Origin: Cohnella abietis
GTDB taxonomy: Bacteria > Bacillota > Bacilli > Paenibacillales > Paenibacillaceae
Length of the DNA: 64,000 bases
NCBI RefSeq assembly: GCF_004295585.1
Contig: NZ_AP019400.1
Location: 1,021,501 to 1,085,500 of the forward strand
Direction: 5' to 3'
The number at the start of each line of letters is the position of its first letter. Positions within the stretch are counted from its first letter, which is position 1. A model generated the notes under the pieces. The model ran no database searches. It was not told the origin of the DNA and worked only from the letters and a program-made list of their open reading frames with translations. The translations under genes were made by a program, and so were the position numbers. Positions 1 through 8,137 of this stretch are shown here, one piece after another.

Positions 1-591
1 GCTTTTCTGCCAGAGCAGGTAAGTATCATCAAGGATTGGAATGCCTTTGGCCTAAAGGCGACCGAAAGTCATACGATTGCTGTTGAGCAGGCTTTTGTCC
101 CGACAGAGCGTACATTTGATACTTCCAGTGCTCCTAATTATGAGTATCCTATTTTTCGATATCCGTTCTTGCCTTTTGCTCAAACCTCATTCGCTGCTGT
201 ATGTCTGGGCATATGTAGGCACTTTCTTGAGGAATCCCGATCCTTTGCTGAAGCTCGCGAAGTAAGCTGGTCACAGTCTTATCCTCTTCGTTTGCAAGGA
301 CTCCTTCATAAGCTTGAGGAACAAGAGGCTAGATTAGAGGCTGTTTCTGAGCAATTTTACAATTCGGTTGTGCATTCTTGGGAAGATTTTATTACCGACT
401 TTACCCTCCCGGAAGCTAAGCAGGATGAGGTTAGCCAAATTTGCAAGGAGGTTGCCAGAGCTTCGTTAGAATGTGCACATACGATTTTCCCACTTCTCGG
501 TATGACGGCTCTTATGGAGGATAACTTACTAAATAGGATATGGCGTGATTTGCATACCGTTACCCAACATAGTGTGCTTGTATCGGTATAG
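1..591 (+). CDS. Acyl-CoA dehydrogenase-like flavoprotein (C-terminal part)
   Basis: The reading frame is open from base 1 to the TAG at 589-591, so the N-terminus lies outside the window. Near its start the fragment reads DWNAFGLKATES followed by a short beta-rich segment (VEQAFVPTERTF). This resembles the end of the middle domain in acyl-CoA dehydrogenase-fold flavoproteins. The remainder is alpha-helical, as expected for their C-terminal four-helix domain. Such enzymes bind FAD and oxidise acyl-CoA thioesters, or in the DszC/HpaB-like branch act as flavin-dependent monooxygenases. The substrate cannot be told from this fragment. Etf genes lie at the far end of the window, but nothing here links them directly. 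Confidence 0.65.
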   Translation, partial: AFLPEQVSIIKDWNAFGLKATESHTIAVEQAFVPTERTFDTSSAPNYEYPIFRYPFLPFAQTSFAAVCLGICRHFLEESRSFAEAREVSWSQSYPLRLQGLLHKLEEQEARLEAVSEQFYNSVVHSWEDFITDFTLPEAKQDEVSQICKEVARASLECAHTIFPLLGMTALMEDNLLNRIWRDLHTVTQHSVLVSV

Positions 592-998
592 GAGCGGGAT
601 AGGTTCACTTAGCAATGAAATGTGTTTCTACAGCTGTTATAACAGAAGTGAGTAAGCATATACTTATATTCTTGAAAAGCCCATGCACCAGCAGTAGTAA
701 TAAGCCATATAATGTAATAAAACATCGGATAAAGGCATAATGTGAAAACGGTTTCGACAAACGGTACATATGCCACTTATTAAGGGAGAAGATGAGTTAC
801 TGGAGACGCTCCTAAATGTGAGTTGGATTTAGGGTGTATGTGTGACCGAGCCTAGATAGAGGTAGGTTTTAGACCATTTATTGAGCATAATAGTCCTTGA
901 AATGGTAATCATAATTAAGCTGCATATACGTTTCATGAGTTGCTTGAGAGCACACTGAAAAAAGCGTTTGCAAAAATGAGGTTGTTAGGAGATTTGGT
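592..998. other. Intergenic stretch without a convincing gene
   Basis: About 400 bases with no reading frame that has both a ribosome binding site and plausible composition. It contains a perfect 12-bp palindrome CTGTTATAACAG (632-643) and two CcpA-operator-like matches, TGAAAACGGTTTCG (743-756) and AAAAAAGCGTTTGCA (near 961-975). The second lies just upstream of the cold-shock promoter. None can be assigned a function from sequence alone. Confidence 0.4.
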
Positions 999-1027
999 TT
1001 GCTTTTTATTAGGGCTTCTGGTATAGT
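999..1027 (+). promoter_or_regulatory. Sigma-A promoter and long leader of the cold-shock gene
   Basis: The -35 box TTGCTT (999-1004) and -10 box TATAGT (1022-1027) are separated by exactly 17 bp. Transcription from about 1034 would give a leader of roughly 130 nt before the ATG at 1166. Long 5' leaders are typical of cspA-type mRNAs, where they fold in a temperature-dependent way. The leader contains the inverted pair AAAGGGT / ACCCTTT (about 1066-1098), which could form such a hairpin. Confidence 0.7.
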
Positions 1028-1165
1028 AAGAACTATCGAAATCGTGACCTGGATTCACAAAATGGAAAGGGTTATTGTTTTGAATGTGACCCTTTTTATT
1101 TTGTGGATTTTTTATTCGTATGAATAAAAAAGTTCATGAGGCATTAGAAGTTGGAGGTGAATTAC

Positions 1166-1366
1166 ATGCAAACAGGTACAGTTAAATGGTTTAATGCGGA
1201 CAAAGGCTTCGGTTTCATCGAAGTTGAAGGCGGAAACGATGTATTCGTGCATTTCAGCGCGATCACTGGTGAAGGCTTCAAAACTTTGGACGAAGGACAA
1301 CGCGTTCAATTCAACGTGGTACAAGGCAACCGTGGACCACAAGCGGAGAACGTTGTTAAACTGTAA
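1166..1366 (+). CDS. Cold-shock protein, CspA family
   Basis: This 66-residue protein covers a complete cold-shock domain. RNP1 is KGFGFIEV (residues 13-20) and RNP2 is VFVHF (26-30), the two nucleic-acid-binding strands. It should act as a cytoplasmic single-stranded RNA/DNA chaperone that melts RNA structure after cold shock or in fast growth. The ATG at 1166 is chosen because GGAGGTG (1153-1159) sits 6 nt upstream; a TTG at 1151 would lie before this site and add five non-family residues. A strong terminator follows at 1382. The next gene is also of a cold-induced family, but has its own ribosome binding site and follows the terminator. Confidence 0.95.
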   Translation: MQTGTVKWFNADKGFGFIEVEGGNDVFVHFSAITGEGFKTLDEGQRVQFNVVQGNRGPQAENVVKL

Positions 1367-1381
1367 ATCCAAGACAAAGAT

Positions 1382-1413
1382 GCCCTTAACGGTAAGTTAA
1401 GGGCGTTTTTTTT
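1382..1413 (+). terminator. Intrinsic terminator of the cold-shock gene
   Basis: A perfect 9-bp stem GCCCTTAAC / GTTAAGGGC with a 5-nt loop is followed by a run of T residues. Confidence 0.9.
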
Positions 1414-1443
1414 GGTTATGCTATAGGAAAAGGGGGTTCGTCC

Positions 1444-1674
1444 ATGTACTCACGGAAGAAATCGTTAGAGGAGATCCCTGAAGAAATGACGGCGATCTGG
1501 TCCTGCACGAGTGAGGGCTGTAAGGGGTGGATGAGGGATAACTTCGCGTTCGAAACAATCCCGACATGTGGGATTTGTAACACACCGATGGAAAGCGGAA
1601 CAAGAATGCTTCCAGCGCTTGTTAACACGAATCGCGATCAGAAATCCCTCCGCAAGGGCGTCTCAATCGGATAA
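1444..1674 (+). CDS. ydjO: Cold-inducible YdjO-like zinc-ribbon protein
   Basis: A 76-residue protein with four cysteines at 21, 26, 42 and 45 (C-x4-C ... C-x2-C) and the flanking pattern W-x-C-x4-C-x-G-W. This matches the small YdjO family of Bacillus and relatives, annotated as cold-inducible and of unknown molecular role. It presumably binds one zinc ion. The start follows the ribosome binding site AAGGGGG in the leader just upstream. It lies directly downstream of the cold-shock gene but behind that gene's terminator, so co-expression would need read-through or its own promoter. Double hairpins end the unit. Confidence 0.75.
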   Translation: MYSRKKSLEEIPEEMTAIWSCTSEGCKGWMRDNFAFETIPTCGICNTPMESGTRMLPALVNTNRDQKSLRKGVSIG

Positions 1675-1686
1675 CCATGATTATGC

Positions 1687-1759
1687 AAGAGGGCACCGCG
1701 AGAGGTGCTCTTTTTCTTTTAGGCTTAGAAACTCGGCGCATCTGCGTCGAGTTTTTTTG
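1687..1759 (+). terminator. Two consecutive terminator hairpins after the YdjO-like gene
   Basis: The first is AGAGGGCACC / GGTGCTCT (one bulged G) with a T-rich tail (about 1687-1720). The second is AACTCGGCGCA / TGCGTCGAGTT (1730-1753, one G-T pair) followed by T7. The dispersed hairpin repeat begins 16 bp further on. Confidence 0.8.
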
Positions 1760-1774
1760 TGCGTTATTCCAAAT

Positions 1775-1860
1775 GTATAAGTTTCACGCTACTCATTTTT
1801 GAATAACCTCCGACATAAACATTCTTTCGCTATCCAAAAGACAGCGTAAGCTGTTTATGC
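1775..1860. repeat. Dispersed hairpin element, copy A
   Basis: First of three related intergenic elements (others at 10541-10620 and 53316-53401). Its outer stem CATAAACA (1814-1821) / TGTTTATG (1852-1859) is perfect, with an inner stem CGCT (1828-1831) / AGCG (1843-1846). The 33 bp to the left (GTATAAGTTTCAC...TTGAATAA) match copy C closely. It begins 16 bp beyond a terminator T-tract. Read on the minus strand, the hairpin is followed by GGAGG and a possible ATG opening a 10-codon frame, but that frame is not conserved in the other copies. Confidence 0.8.
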
Positions 1861-1892
1861 TTGGAACAGGAGTATAAGATTCCTATTTTGAA

Positions 1893-2056
1893 TTGTGATC
1901 TTTCCTGAATATGTATTATAATGGATGAATCTTTCAGTTGAGGTGAAATGGGATGTATCTCCACTTTGTTCGAGGTAGCTAGCTCCCGGGCTGGGTAAAA
2001 CGCGTACCAGTTGCAAAGGGTGTAGTCTGTCTCTAACTGAAAGGTGGATATTAAAC
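1893..2056 (+). promoter_or_regulatory. Promoter and structured leader of the methyltransferase gene
   Basis: A -10 box TATAAT (1917-1922) lies 18 bp from a weak -35 TTGTGA (1893-1898), giving a start near 1929. The transcript would begin almost exactly at CTTTCAGTT (1931-1939). This is a perfect 9-bp complement of AACTGAAAG (2035-2043), which overlaps the AAAGGTGG ribosome binding site. The intervening ~95 nt contain further short stems. The layout suggests translational control by sequestering the binding site; I do not recognise a known riboswitch class. Confidence 0.5.
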
Positions 2057-2809
2057 ATGAACAAATTTGATTACAAAAAATTTTATGATACAGTCGGGCG
2101 ATTAAATGGCTGGGATTTTAGTCGAGTAAAAGCTACTGCCGAAGGGGTAAAGTGGCAATTTTATGATGAGGTCACACAGAGATGTAAACCGTCTGATCTA
2201 TTGCTGGATATTGGGACGGGTGGAGGAGAGAGTTTATTATCAATAGCCGATGCTGCTTTGTTATTAGTCGGAGTTGATCTCTCTTCTAGTATGATACAAA
2301 CCGCTTCTCGTCATCTAGAGCATTCCAATAAACATAATGTGCGATTTTATCAAATGGATGCAGAACAGCTTGAATTCCCTAACGGTTATTTTAATGTGGT
2401 ATCCTGCAGGCACTCTCCTTTCTCTGCCAAGGAAATAGCAAAGGTCTTGGTAAATGGCGGGGTGTTCCTTACTCAGCAAGTAAGCGAAAACGATAAGCTT
2501 AACATTAAACAAGCATTCGGAAGAGGACAGAGCAAAGATCCGGATGGGACCTTGAAAAATAGATACATCGAAGAACTGAAAGAGGCAGGCTTCTCTGATG
2601 TCCAGTCCTTTGAGTATGATGCTACAGAATATTTCGAAGCCGACGAGGATTTATTATTTTTACTGAAGCATACGCCCATTGTGCCGAGCTTTGGGGAATA
2701 CGATCATGATTATGAAATTCTTCATCAATTTATAGATAACAATCAAACTGATAAAGGAATCCGGACAAATTCAAAAAGATTCATGATTATTGCCCACAAG
2801 AGCATTTAG
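2057..2809 (+). CDS. Class I SAM-dependent methyltransferase
   Basis: A 250-residue cytoplasmic enzyme. Motif I is LLDIGTGGGE at about residues 48-58. It is followed by the acidic ribose-binding strand VGVDLSSSMI and by FYQMDAEQLEFPNGYFNVV, the usual order in UbiE/YcgJ-like methyltransferases. It transfers a methyl group from S-adenosylmethionine; the acceptor is not identifiable. The ATG at 2057 follows AAAGGTGG with good spacing. Transcribed alone from a strong -10 with an unusual leader, and ended by a bidirectional terminator shared with the convergent FhuF-like gene. Confidence 0.85.
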   Translation: MNKFDYKKFYDTVGRLNGWDFSRVKATAEGVKWQFYDEVTQRCKPSDLLLDIGTGGGESLLSIADAALLLVGVDLSSSMIQTASRHLEHSNKHNVRFYQMDAEQLEFPNGYFNVVSCRHSPFSAKEIAKVLVNGGVFLTQQVSENDKLNIKQAFGRGQSKDPDGTLKNRYIEELKEAGFSDVQSFEYDATEYFEADEDLLFLLKHTPIVPSFGEYDHDYEILHQFIDNNQTDKGIRTNSKRFMIIAHKSI

Positions 2810-2842
2810 CCTAGCGGCAGAAATGAAAAGTTTATTTAAACA

Positions 2843-2888
2843 AAAAAAACCAGTCCAAAGCTCCATCGAGCCATTGGACTGGTTTTTT
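2843..2888. terminator. Bidirectional terminator between converging genes
   Basis: A perfect 11-bp stem AACCAGTCCAA (2848-2858) / TTGGACTGGTT (2874-2884) is flanked by A-run on the left and T-run on the right. It can terminate both the methyltransferase (+) and the FhuF-like gene (-). Confidence 0.9.
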
Positions 2889-2908
2889 ATGACACCTTAT
2901 TAATTATG

Positions 2909-3685
2909 CTATTGCGCAGCTTTAATCTTTAGCGTTAATTCGGCGCGATCTTGATCCTTGAGAATCGGACAGGTAAAACATTTTTCACCGTTCTCTCGTT
3001 TATAGTACATACAGCAGGAAGAGCGGAGCATAAGTTTCTCGCCGTCTTTATAGGGACTGTCGATATAACACGGCGTATGGTCATAGGGATTTTTGCGGCG
3101 ATTAAATGTTTCACCCGGCATGCTAGCTAGCAGTAAGTAATCGTTCTCGAGCGTCTGCCTCATTGGCCCTTCGGGAACAAGCGGTTTAAGGTAATCCATT
3201 ATGGAAATTATCCGAGCGCCATATTGATTCCAGATGATAGCTGATTTCAGACCTGCGGCAGAGGAAGCTGCTTCAATTAGCGGATTCATAGTATTGGCGA
3301 AGTATGTAGACCATTCAGCTCTAATGGCCGCTTCTCGGTTTACGGTGGGCAGCTCTGTCCACTTTAATTCCGTAATTTTAAAAATAATATGGGCATGATC
3401 ATCGTGCGATTCTAATTGTATTGTGAGATTGTCCAGAGAGAGATCGAGTATTCGATTGTACTGGGACATTACAATTTGTTTGCTTGCTGCCAAGCCGAAA
3501 AAGGCCAGTCCAATAGAAGCAACAGCAAGCTCAAGCCCTTTTGCTTGTAGCAGCTCTGAACCGTTCTGAAGTATCTTTTTCATCGTTTCTGCGTTTAGAA
3601 TGTCGTTTAAAGGTAAAGAAATAAGTGGATGCTCAGCACCCTTCGTGGAGATATGGAAGTACTGTTCTATTAACTTTAAATCCAT
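2909..3685 (-). CDS. FhuF-like ferric-siderophore reductase / IucA-IucC C-terminal type protein
   Basis: A 258-residue protein ending in cysteines 224, 225, 236 and 239 arranged C-C-x10-C-x2-C. This is the [2Fe-2S] ligand pattern of FhuF-type ferric-siderophore reductases. The remaining ~220 residues fit the helical domain of that family, which is also related to the C-terminal region of siderophore synthetases. Its likely role is to release iron from siderophores by reduction in the cytoplasm. A near-perfect Fur box lies 21 bp upstream of the start codon, within the promoter region, supporting iron-repressed expression. The gene is transcribed away from an LplT-like transporter. Confidence 0.75.
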   Translation of the reverse strand: MDLKLIEQYFHISTKGAEHPLISLPLNDILNAETMKKILQNGSELLQAKGLELAVASIGLAFFGLAASKQIVMSQYNRILDLSLDNLTIQLESHDDHAHIIFKITELKWTELPTVNREAAIRAEWSTYFANTMNPLIEAASSAAGLKSAIIWNQYGARIISIMDYLKPLVPEGPMRQTLENDYLLLASMPGETFNRRKNPYDHTPCYIDSPYKDGEKLMLRSSCCMYYKRENGEKCFTCPILKDQDRAELTLKIKAAQ

Positions 3686-3705
3686 TATTATCCCATCCCA
3701 CTTAC

Positions 3706-3724
3706 GATTATGATAATCATTATC
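3706..3724 (-). promoter_or_regulatory. Fur box
   Basis: GATTATGATAATCATTATC differs at one position from the classical 19-bp Fur consensus GATAATGATAATCATTATC. It lies between the -10 and the start codon of the FhuF-like gene. A second GATAATC half-site follows at about 3730. Iron-loaded Fur bound here should block the minus-strand promoter. Confidence 0.85.
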
Positions 3725-3741
3725 GATCCGATAATCTCATT

Positions 3742-3772
3742 ATAATAGCGATTTAAACCCTTGTTTGTCAAT
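3742..3772 (-). promoter_or_regulatory. Promoter of the FhuF-like gene
   Basis: On the minus strand, TTGACA (plus 3767-3772) and TATTAT (plus 3742-3747) are spaced by about 18-19 bp. The Fur box lies just downstream of the predicted start. Confidence 0.65.
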
Positions 3773-3875
3773 GTTGTGAAAGTGCTTAAAGGTTATGTAA
3801 AATGTTACATGAGATAGGGGACGAACGTAAATTGAAGGAGTATAATGAGAAGGTTGATAAGAAAGGGTGGGGCAA

Positions 3876-5084
3876 TTGTTTGGATTCATGAAGAAGATAT
3901 CACCATTAAATGCAGTAGTATGGACGCAATTCTTAAGCGCTTTCGCGGACAACTTAAATTTTTTCCTGATTGTTGGGCTGGTCAGTAGACAAGGCTTGTC
4001 TGATCCTGATGGAATGGTTACATATATTCAGATGGCTTTTCTGTTCGCTTATGTCATCCTTGCCCCGATAGTAGGGGCCTTTACTGATAAGAAAGCAAAA
4101 TCGCATGTCCTCCTTCTAGGAAACATATTGAAAGCAACAGGTATTTTTCTTTTGCTATGTGGATTACCACCCGCAATCTGTTACTTCTTCGTTGGAGTTG
4201 GAGCTGTTGTCTATTCACCTGGGAAGTACGGAATATTATCGGAGTTAACGACCAATGAAGGTGAGCTCTTGCGGGCGAACGCGCAAGTCGAGGGTTCAAC
4301 CATATTGGCTATCTTGCTTGGGACTGTAGCTGGAGGGTTTCTTGCGGTCAATTCCGACCTGCCTGCGATTCTGGTCTGTTTGTTCATTTACTTGCTCTCG
4401 CTAGCTATGACGTTTCTCGTCCCCTTCAAGGCAGGAAATCCGAACATTCGCTATCAGCAAGCTGCGGGGCAGTTTTTTCATGACTTAGTAAAGCTGTTTC
4501 GCAATAGCAGGAGCAGGTTTTCGTTGCTCGGTACGGGGGCATTCTGGCTTACAGCGTCGGTGCTGCGTATCGCATTGATTGCATGGCTACCATTAAATCT
4601 AGGGATTACAGATACGGATCAGCAATCAATGATTATCGGCGTGACTGCGCTAGGGGTTGTAGGAAGTGCTTTTCTCACTCCAAAGCTCGTGCCGGAAGGA
4701 AGGCTGTATAGAGGGTTTTATTATGGAATTGGCATGGTCTGTGCGGTGATGGCTGCTAACTTCACGAATGAGATCTGGTTAACCGTTACGTTGCTGTTTA
4801 TTACCGGAGTTATGGGCGGTATATTCCTTATTCCCCTTAACACAATGCTTCAAGAGGAAGGGAAAACCGCCGTTGGCTCAGGACGGACGATTGCCGTGCA
4901 GAACTTCGTTGAAAACAGCTTAACTGTTATCGGCTTGTTCCTTTACTTAATGATGAGGAAAATGGATGTTAGTGTGAATTCCTCAGTTGTTGGTATTGGA
5001 GTGGTTTTAACCTTTTTCTTTATTTATTTGGCCTTTATGATTCGTGCAATCCGTGCCAGCTACTCCCGTAAGGAAACGACATGA
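3876..5084 (+). CDS. LplT-like lysophospholipid transporter (MFS)
   Basis: About 400 residues with roughly 12 hydrophobic segments of the major facilitator superfamily. The segment YSPGKYGILSELTT, followed by ANAQVEGSTILAILLGT, closely matches the signature region of LplT lysophospholipid flippases, which move lysophospholipids inward across the membrane for re-acylation. I prefer the TTG at 3876, which follows AAAGGG by 8 nt; GTG 3867 overlaps that site and ATG 3888 is far from it. A TATAAT lies at 3841-3846. It diverges from a Fur-controlled gene, so iron regulation is possible but not shown. Its 3' end overlaps the next, convergent gene by 25 bp. Confidence 0.75.
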   Translation: MFGFMKKISPLNAVVWTQFLSAFADNLNFFLIVGLVSRQGLSDPDGMVTYIQMAFLFAYVILAPIVGAFTDKKAKSHVLLLGNILKATGIFLLLCGLPPAICYFFVGVGAVVYSPGKYGILSELTTNEGELLRANAQVEGSTILAILLGTVAGGFLAVNSDLPAILVCLFIYLLSLAMTFLVPFKAGNPNIRYQQAAGQFFHDLVKLFRNSRSRFSLLGTGAFWLTASVLRIALIAWLPLNLGITDTDQQSMIIGVTALGVVGSAFLTPKLVPEGRLYRGFYYGIGMVCAVMAANFTNEIWLTVTLLFITGVMGGIFLIPLNTMLQEEGKTAVGSGRTIAVQNFVENSLTVIGLFLYLMMRKMDVSVNSSVVGIGVVLTFFFIYLAFMIRAIRASYSRKETT

Positions 5085-5356
5085 ACGAGCTGAGTGCTTG
5101 CTGTAACTTTAATGACAGCGTGGGCTGAATCATATTCAGCCTTTCCAAGGCCTACTTCAGCTGTCGTTTCTGTAGCGAGAACATAGAAAAGATCGTCAGC
5201 GAGGGTACGGAGGCAAATTTTTCTTTCCTCCTCATCTAGACTTTCCCAGTCGTCCGATTCCATCTCGAACGCATCGTAAAATTGAGGAACCGTTGATAGG
5301 GCGCGGGACAAGTCATCAAGAATATGATCATATTCTCTTGTATAGGTTATAGCCAT
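5060..5356 (-). CDS. Small acidic protein of unknown function
   Basis: A 98-residue soluble protein with no motif I recognise. It is rich in acidic residues (ESDDWESLDEEER around residues 30-42) and lacks cysteines that could bind metal and membrane segments. The ATG at 5356 follows AAGGGGA on the minus strand, while a longer frame beginning at 5386 has no such site. Its last codons overlap the end of the LplT-like gene in antisense orientation. Expressed alone, as the LtaS-type gene upstream of it runs the other way. Confidence 0.6.
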   Translation of the reverse strand: MAITYTREYDHILDDLSRALSTVPQFYDAFEMESDDWESLDEEERKICLRTLADDLFYVLATETTAEVGLGKAEYDSAHAVIKVTASTQLVHVVSLRE

Positions 5357-5498
5357 TAGGTTTTCCCCTTTCAAGTTTTGTTTCATTATACGCGAGAGCG
5401 ATTTCTTTAGCCAACCTTTAGAGGATCTTCCTCCATGTAGTACTTTAACACTGAGTTAACATTCGTTATAATAGATAAGGTCTTCGGAGGTGAGCAGG

Positions 5499-7358
5499 TT
5501 GAAATCTTTACGTTTAGGAGTTTGGTTATCCAAGCCATTTGTCTTCTTCACATTGTTGATGGTCATTAAGATTTATTTGGCCAGAATCGTTGTGTTCGAC
5601 AGCGCTTCAGCATGGCTTCAGATTGCAACGGGAATTCCTTCCGTTTGGGTGCTATTCTGTCTTATTGAATGGTTAGCCCCGCGTAAAAAGCTGGGAGTGT
5701 ATCTAGCTGTTAATTTATTAATAACGACCATATACTTCGCTGTTATTATGTACTACAAATATTTTGGCGTTATTGTTACCTATCATGCTTTACAGCAGGT
5801 AGGCCAAGTGACGGAAGTCAAAGGAAGCGTCTTTTCCCTGCTACATCCTTACTTCTTGTTTATTTATACCGATATTGTTGCAGTGTTACTATTATTCTTT
5901 AACCGTCGGTTTCGAAAATGGGGCAAAACGCTTTCTGTTCGCGAGCCAGGCATATTGATATCCGCCATTTTTGTTATTTCTCTGGGCGTGAGTGTGATGA
6001 GTGTCTGGACCCACCGGGACAGCATCAACGAGCTGAAGCAGGCGGAGAATATGGGTATCTTGAATTATCAGGCCTATGCCGTTATTGCTAGCGCGACAGC
6101 AGAGATTGAGGATCCTAGCAATGTTACTCCCGAAGCGATTGCGAAGCTTAAAGGCATTCAGCTTGGACAGGATCCAGAAGCTTCTAATTACTGGGGTAAG
6201 CTAAAGGGTAGGAATGTAATTGTTTTACAGCTGGAGGCTACGCAAAATTTCTTGCTAAACCACACGATTGATGGTGAAGAAATAACGCCTGTCTTGAATC
6301 AGCTTAGCAAGAAGCATTTTTACTTTCCACATTTTTATCAGCAGGTTGGGCAGGGGAACACATCGGATGCGGAGTTTGTTGTAAATACATCCTTTTATAT
6401 TCCACCGTATGGTGCTGCAGCTCAAGACTATGGCCATTTGGCGTTGCCAAGCATGCCTAAGGTGCTTAAGGAGCAGGGTTATCAGACGGCAACCTTCCAT
6501 ACGAATAACGTCCAATTCTGGAATCGTAAGGAGCTCTATAAGGCAATTGGGTTCGATGAGTATTATGATGCTAAGTTTTTTGGAAATGATGATATGGTTT
6601 TCTTCGGTCCATCTGATGAAGTGCTTTACGATAAGACTGCAGATGAGCTACTTAAGATGAGTCAATCAGGAAAGCCTTTTTACTCGCAGGTTATCTCAAT
6701 GTCGTCGCATCACCCGTTCAATATTCCTGAGCGGAAAATTCGCTTTAAGCTACCGGAAAGATTCGATGGAACGTTAGTTGGCGATTATATTCAAGCACAG
6801 AATTATACGGATTATGCTATCGGTCAGTTTATCGAAAAGCTTAAGGAAAACGGGTTATGGGAAAAATCGGTGCTTATCATTTACGGAGATCACCTTGGAT
6901 TGCCGATCTACTCGTTAACCGAGCATGAGAAAAACCTGATGAAGGAAATTTACGGTCGTTCCTATCAGTTTTCCGAGATGTTGAATATTCCTTTGATGAT
7001 TGTTGCACCTGGCGCTACGGAGCCAAAGGTATTTCCACAAACGGGCGGACAAGTGGATATAATGCCTACACTGGCTAACTTGCTTGGAGTTTCGTTGCAA
7101 GACCATATTCACTTCGGACAGGATATTATTAATGTAACAGACAATCTGCTGCCACAGCGTTATTATTTGCCATCGGGTTCCTTCGTCAATGATAAAGGAA
7201 TTTTTGTCCCAGGTCTGAAATATGACGATGGATTAACTTATCCGTTCGATGGGGTAGAGCCATCTAAGAATGATTCGACCGAAGACGAATTTAGTCGAGC
7301 ACTGGAGCTATTAAGGCTTTCAGATAGTTATGTGAGCAACTTGCCTAAGCATGATTAA
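5499..7358 (+). CDS. LtaS-type lipoteichoic acid synthase (sulfatase fold)
   Basis: About 619 residues. Five hydrophobic segments in the first ~200 residues are followed by an extracellular alkaline-phosphatase/sulfatase-fold domain. Family landmarks are the metal-binding start VIVLQLEATQ, the catalytic threonine in QGNTSDAEF, the SMSSHHPF loop, and YGDHLG near residue 470. It polymerises glycerol-phosphate from phosphatidylglycerol onto a glycolipid anchor outside the membrane. TTG 5499 is chosen because GGAGG (5486-5490) lies 8 nt upstream; the GTG at 5490 overlaps that site. A TATAAT at 5467-5472 suggests its own promoter. A PAP2 phosphatase follows 37 bp downstream, probably co-transcribed. 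Confidence 0.9.
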   Translation: MKSLRLGVWLSKPFVFFTLLMVIKIYLARIVVFDSASAWLQIATGIPSVWVLFCLIEWLAPRKKLGVYLAVNLLITTIYFAVIMYYKYFGVIVTYHALQQVGQVTEVKGSVFSLLHPYFLFIYTDIVAVLLLFFNRRFRKWGKTLSVREPGILISAIFVISLGVSVMSVWTHRDSINELKQAENMGILNYQAYAVIASATAEIEDPSNVTPEAIAKLKGIQLGQDPEASNYWGKLKGRNVIVLQLEATQNFLLNHTIDGEEITPVLNQLSKKHFYFPHFYQQVGQGNTSDAEFVVNTSFYIPPYGAAAQDYGHLALPSMPKVLKEQGYQTATFHTNNVQFWNRKELYKAIGFDEYYDAKFFGNDDMVFFGPSDEVLYDKTADELLKMSQSGKPFYSQVISMSSHHPFNIPERKIRFKLPERFDGTLVGDYIQAQNYTDYAIGQFIEKLKENGLWEKSVLIIYGDHLGLPIYSLTEHEKNLMKEIYGRSYQFSEMLNIPLMIVAPGATEPKVFPQTGGQVDIMPTLANLLGVSLQDHIHFGQDIINVTDNLLPQRYYLPSGSFVNDKGIFVPGLKYDDGLTYPFDGVEPSKNDSTEDEFSRALELLRLSDSYVSNLPKHD

Positions 7359-7395
7359 TTTGTTTATCGCTATAGATATATAGGGAGGTAGATTA

Positions 7396-8061
7396 GTGAT
7401 ACACAAACTAAAAACCTTGGAATGGAAGAAATACACTCCGTTGCTGTTTATGCTTGTATTTCCGGTTCTGGGCTGGATGTATGCTTGGACTAACAATACG
7501 AATAGCCAAGAAGTATACAGATTGGTTACAGTAGTAGATGATGCGATACCTTTTATTAAATATTTCGCGTTGCCTTATTCGATATGGATCTTTTATATTT
7601 ACGTCTGTTTGATTTATTTCTTCAAGAAGGACGTTAATGTGTATTATCGGGCTCTTATCACCTATATCGTTTGTGCATTAATCTGTTACTTGATTTATTC
7701 CTTCTTCCAAACGACGGTTGATCGTCCGGTCGTTACCGGGGATGACCCGTTTTCCGAGCTTATGAGGTTTATCTATAATAGGGATCAGCCTTTCAATTGC
7801 TTTCCGAGTATTCACTGTTTCTCAAGCTATATGGTCATGAGAATGGTATGGACCAGTTCCTTCAAGAACAAGTGGAATGTTACACTGATTACCGGAATGT
7901 CGAGCCTTATTATTATGTCCACAATGTTTGTTAAGCAACACGTTATAGTAGATGCTCTTGCTGGGTTTTTCTTGGTGGAAGTCGTCATAGCAGTAATGAT
8001 TTTGATTGAGCGTAAGCTGAAGGTTACCAGAGAACGCCAAAAAAGCACCTTCGGTGCATGA
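7396..8061 (+). CDS. PAP2-family membrane phosphatase
   Basis: A 221-residue protein with about six membrane segments. The phosphatase motifs appear as CFPSIHCFSS (PSxH, about residues 134-143) and KQHVIVDALAG (H-x3-D, about 178-188), the form found in the inositol-phosphotransferase-like PAP2 branch. It probably dephosphorylates a lipid phosphate or diphosphate at the outer face of the membrane. The GTG start at 7396 follows GGGAGGT. Its position just behind the LtaS-type gene suggests a role in lipid recycling linked to lipoteichoic acid; this is inference from context. Confidence 0.8.
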   Translation: MIHKLKTLEWKKYTPLLFMLVFPVLGWMYAWTNNTNSQEVYRLVTVVDDAIPFIKYFALPYSIWIFYIYVCLIYFFKKDVNVYYRALITYIVCALICYLIYSFFQTTVDRPVVTGDDPFSELMRFIYNRDQPFNCFPSIHCFSSYMVMRMVWTSSFKNKWNVTLITGMSSLIIMSTMFVKQHVIVDALAGFFLVEVVIAVMILIERKLKVTRERQKSTFGA

Positions 8062-8065
8062 TGAT

Positions 8066-8126
8066 AAAAAAAGGCTGATCGGCTCTGCAGAATGTAAAAT
8101 CTGCTAGAGAAGATCAGCCCTTTTTT
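8066..8126. terminator. Bidirectional terminator
   Basis: GGCTGATC (8073-8080) pairs with GATCAGCC (8112-8119), with an inner CTCTGCAGA/TCTGCTAGAG stem. A-run on the left and T-run on the right serve both the PAP2 gene and the convergent TetR gene. Confidence 0.85.
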
Positions 8127-8137
8127 GTAGGCTAAAG

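Noticed and set aside
615..737. A 40-codon frame after the acyl-CoA dehydrogenase-like gene
   Set aside because: There is no ribosome binding site and no protein-like pattern.
743..756. CcpA site TGAAAACGGTTTCG as a control element
   Set aside because: It mismatches the consensus at two of fourteen positions and lies far from any promoter. A nearby second match (about 961-975) also has two mismatches. Kept only as a note on the intergenic stretch.
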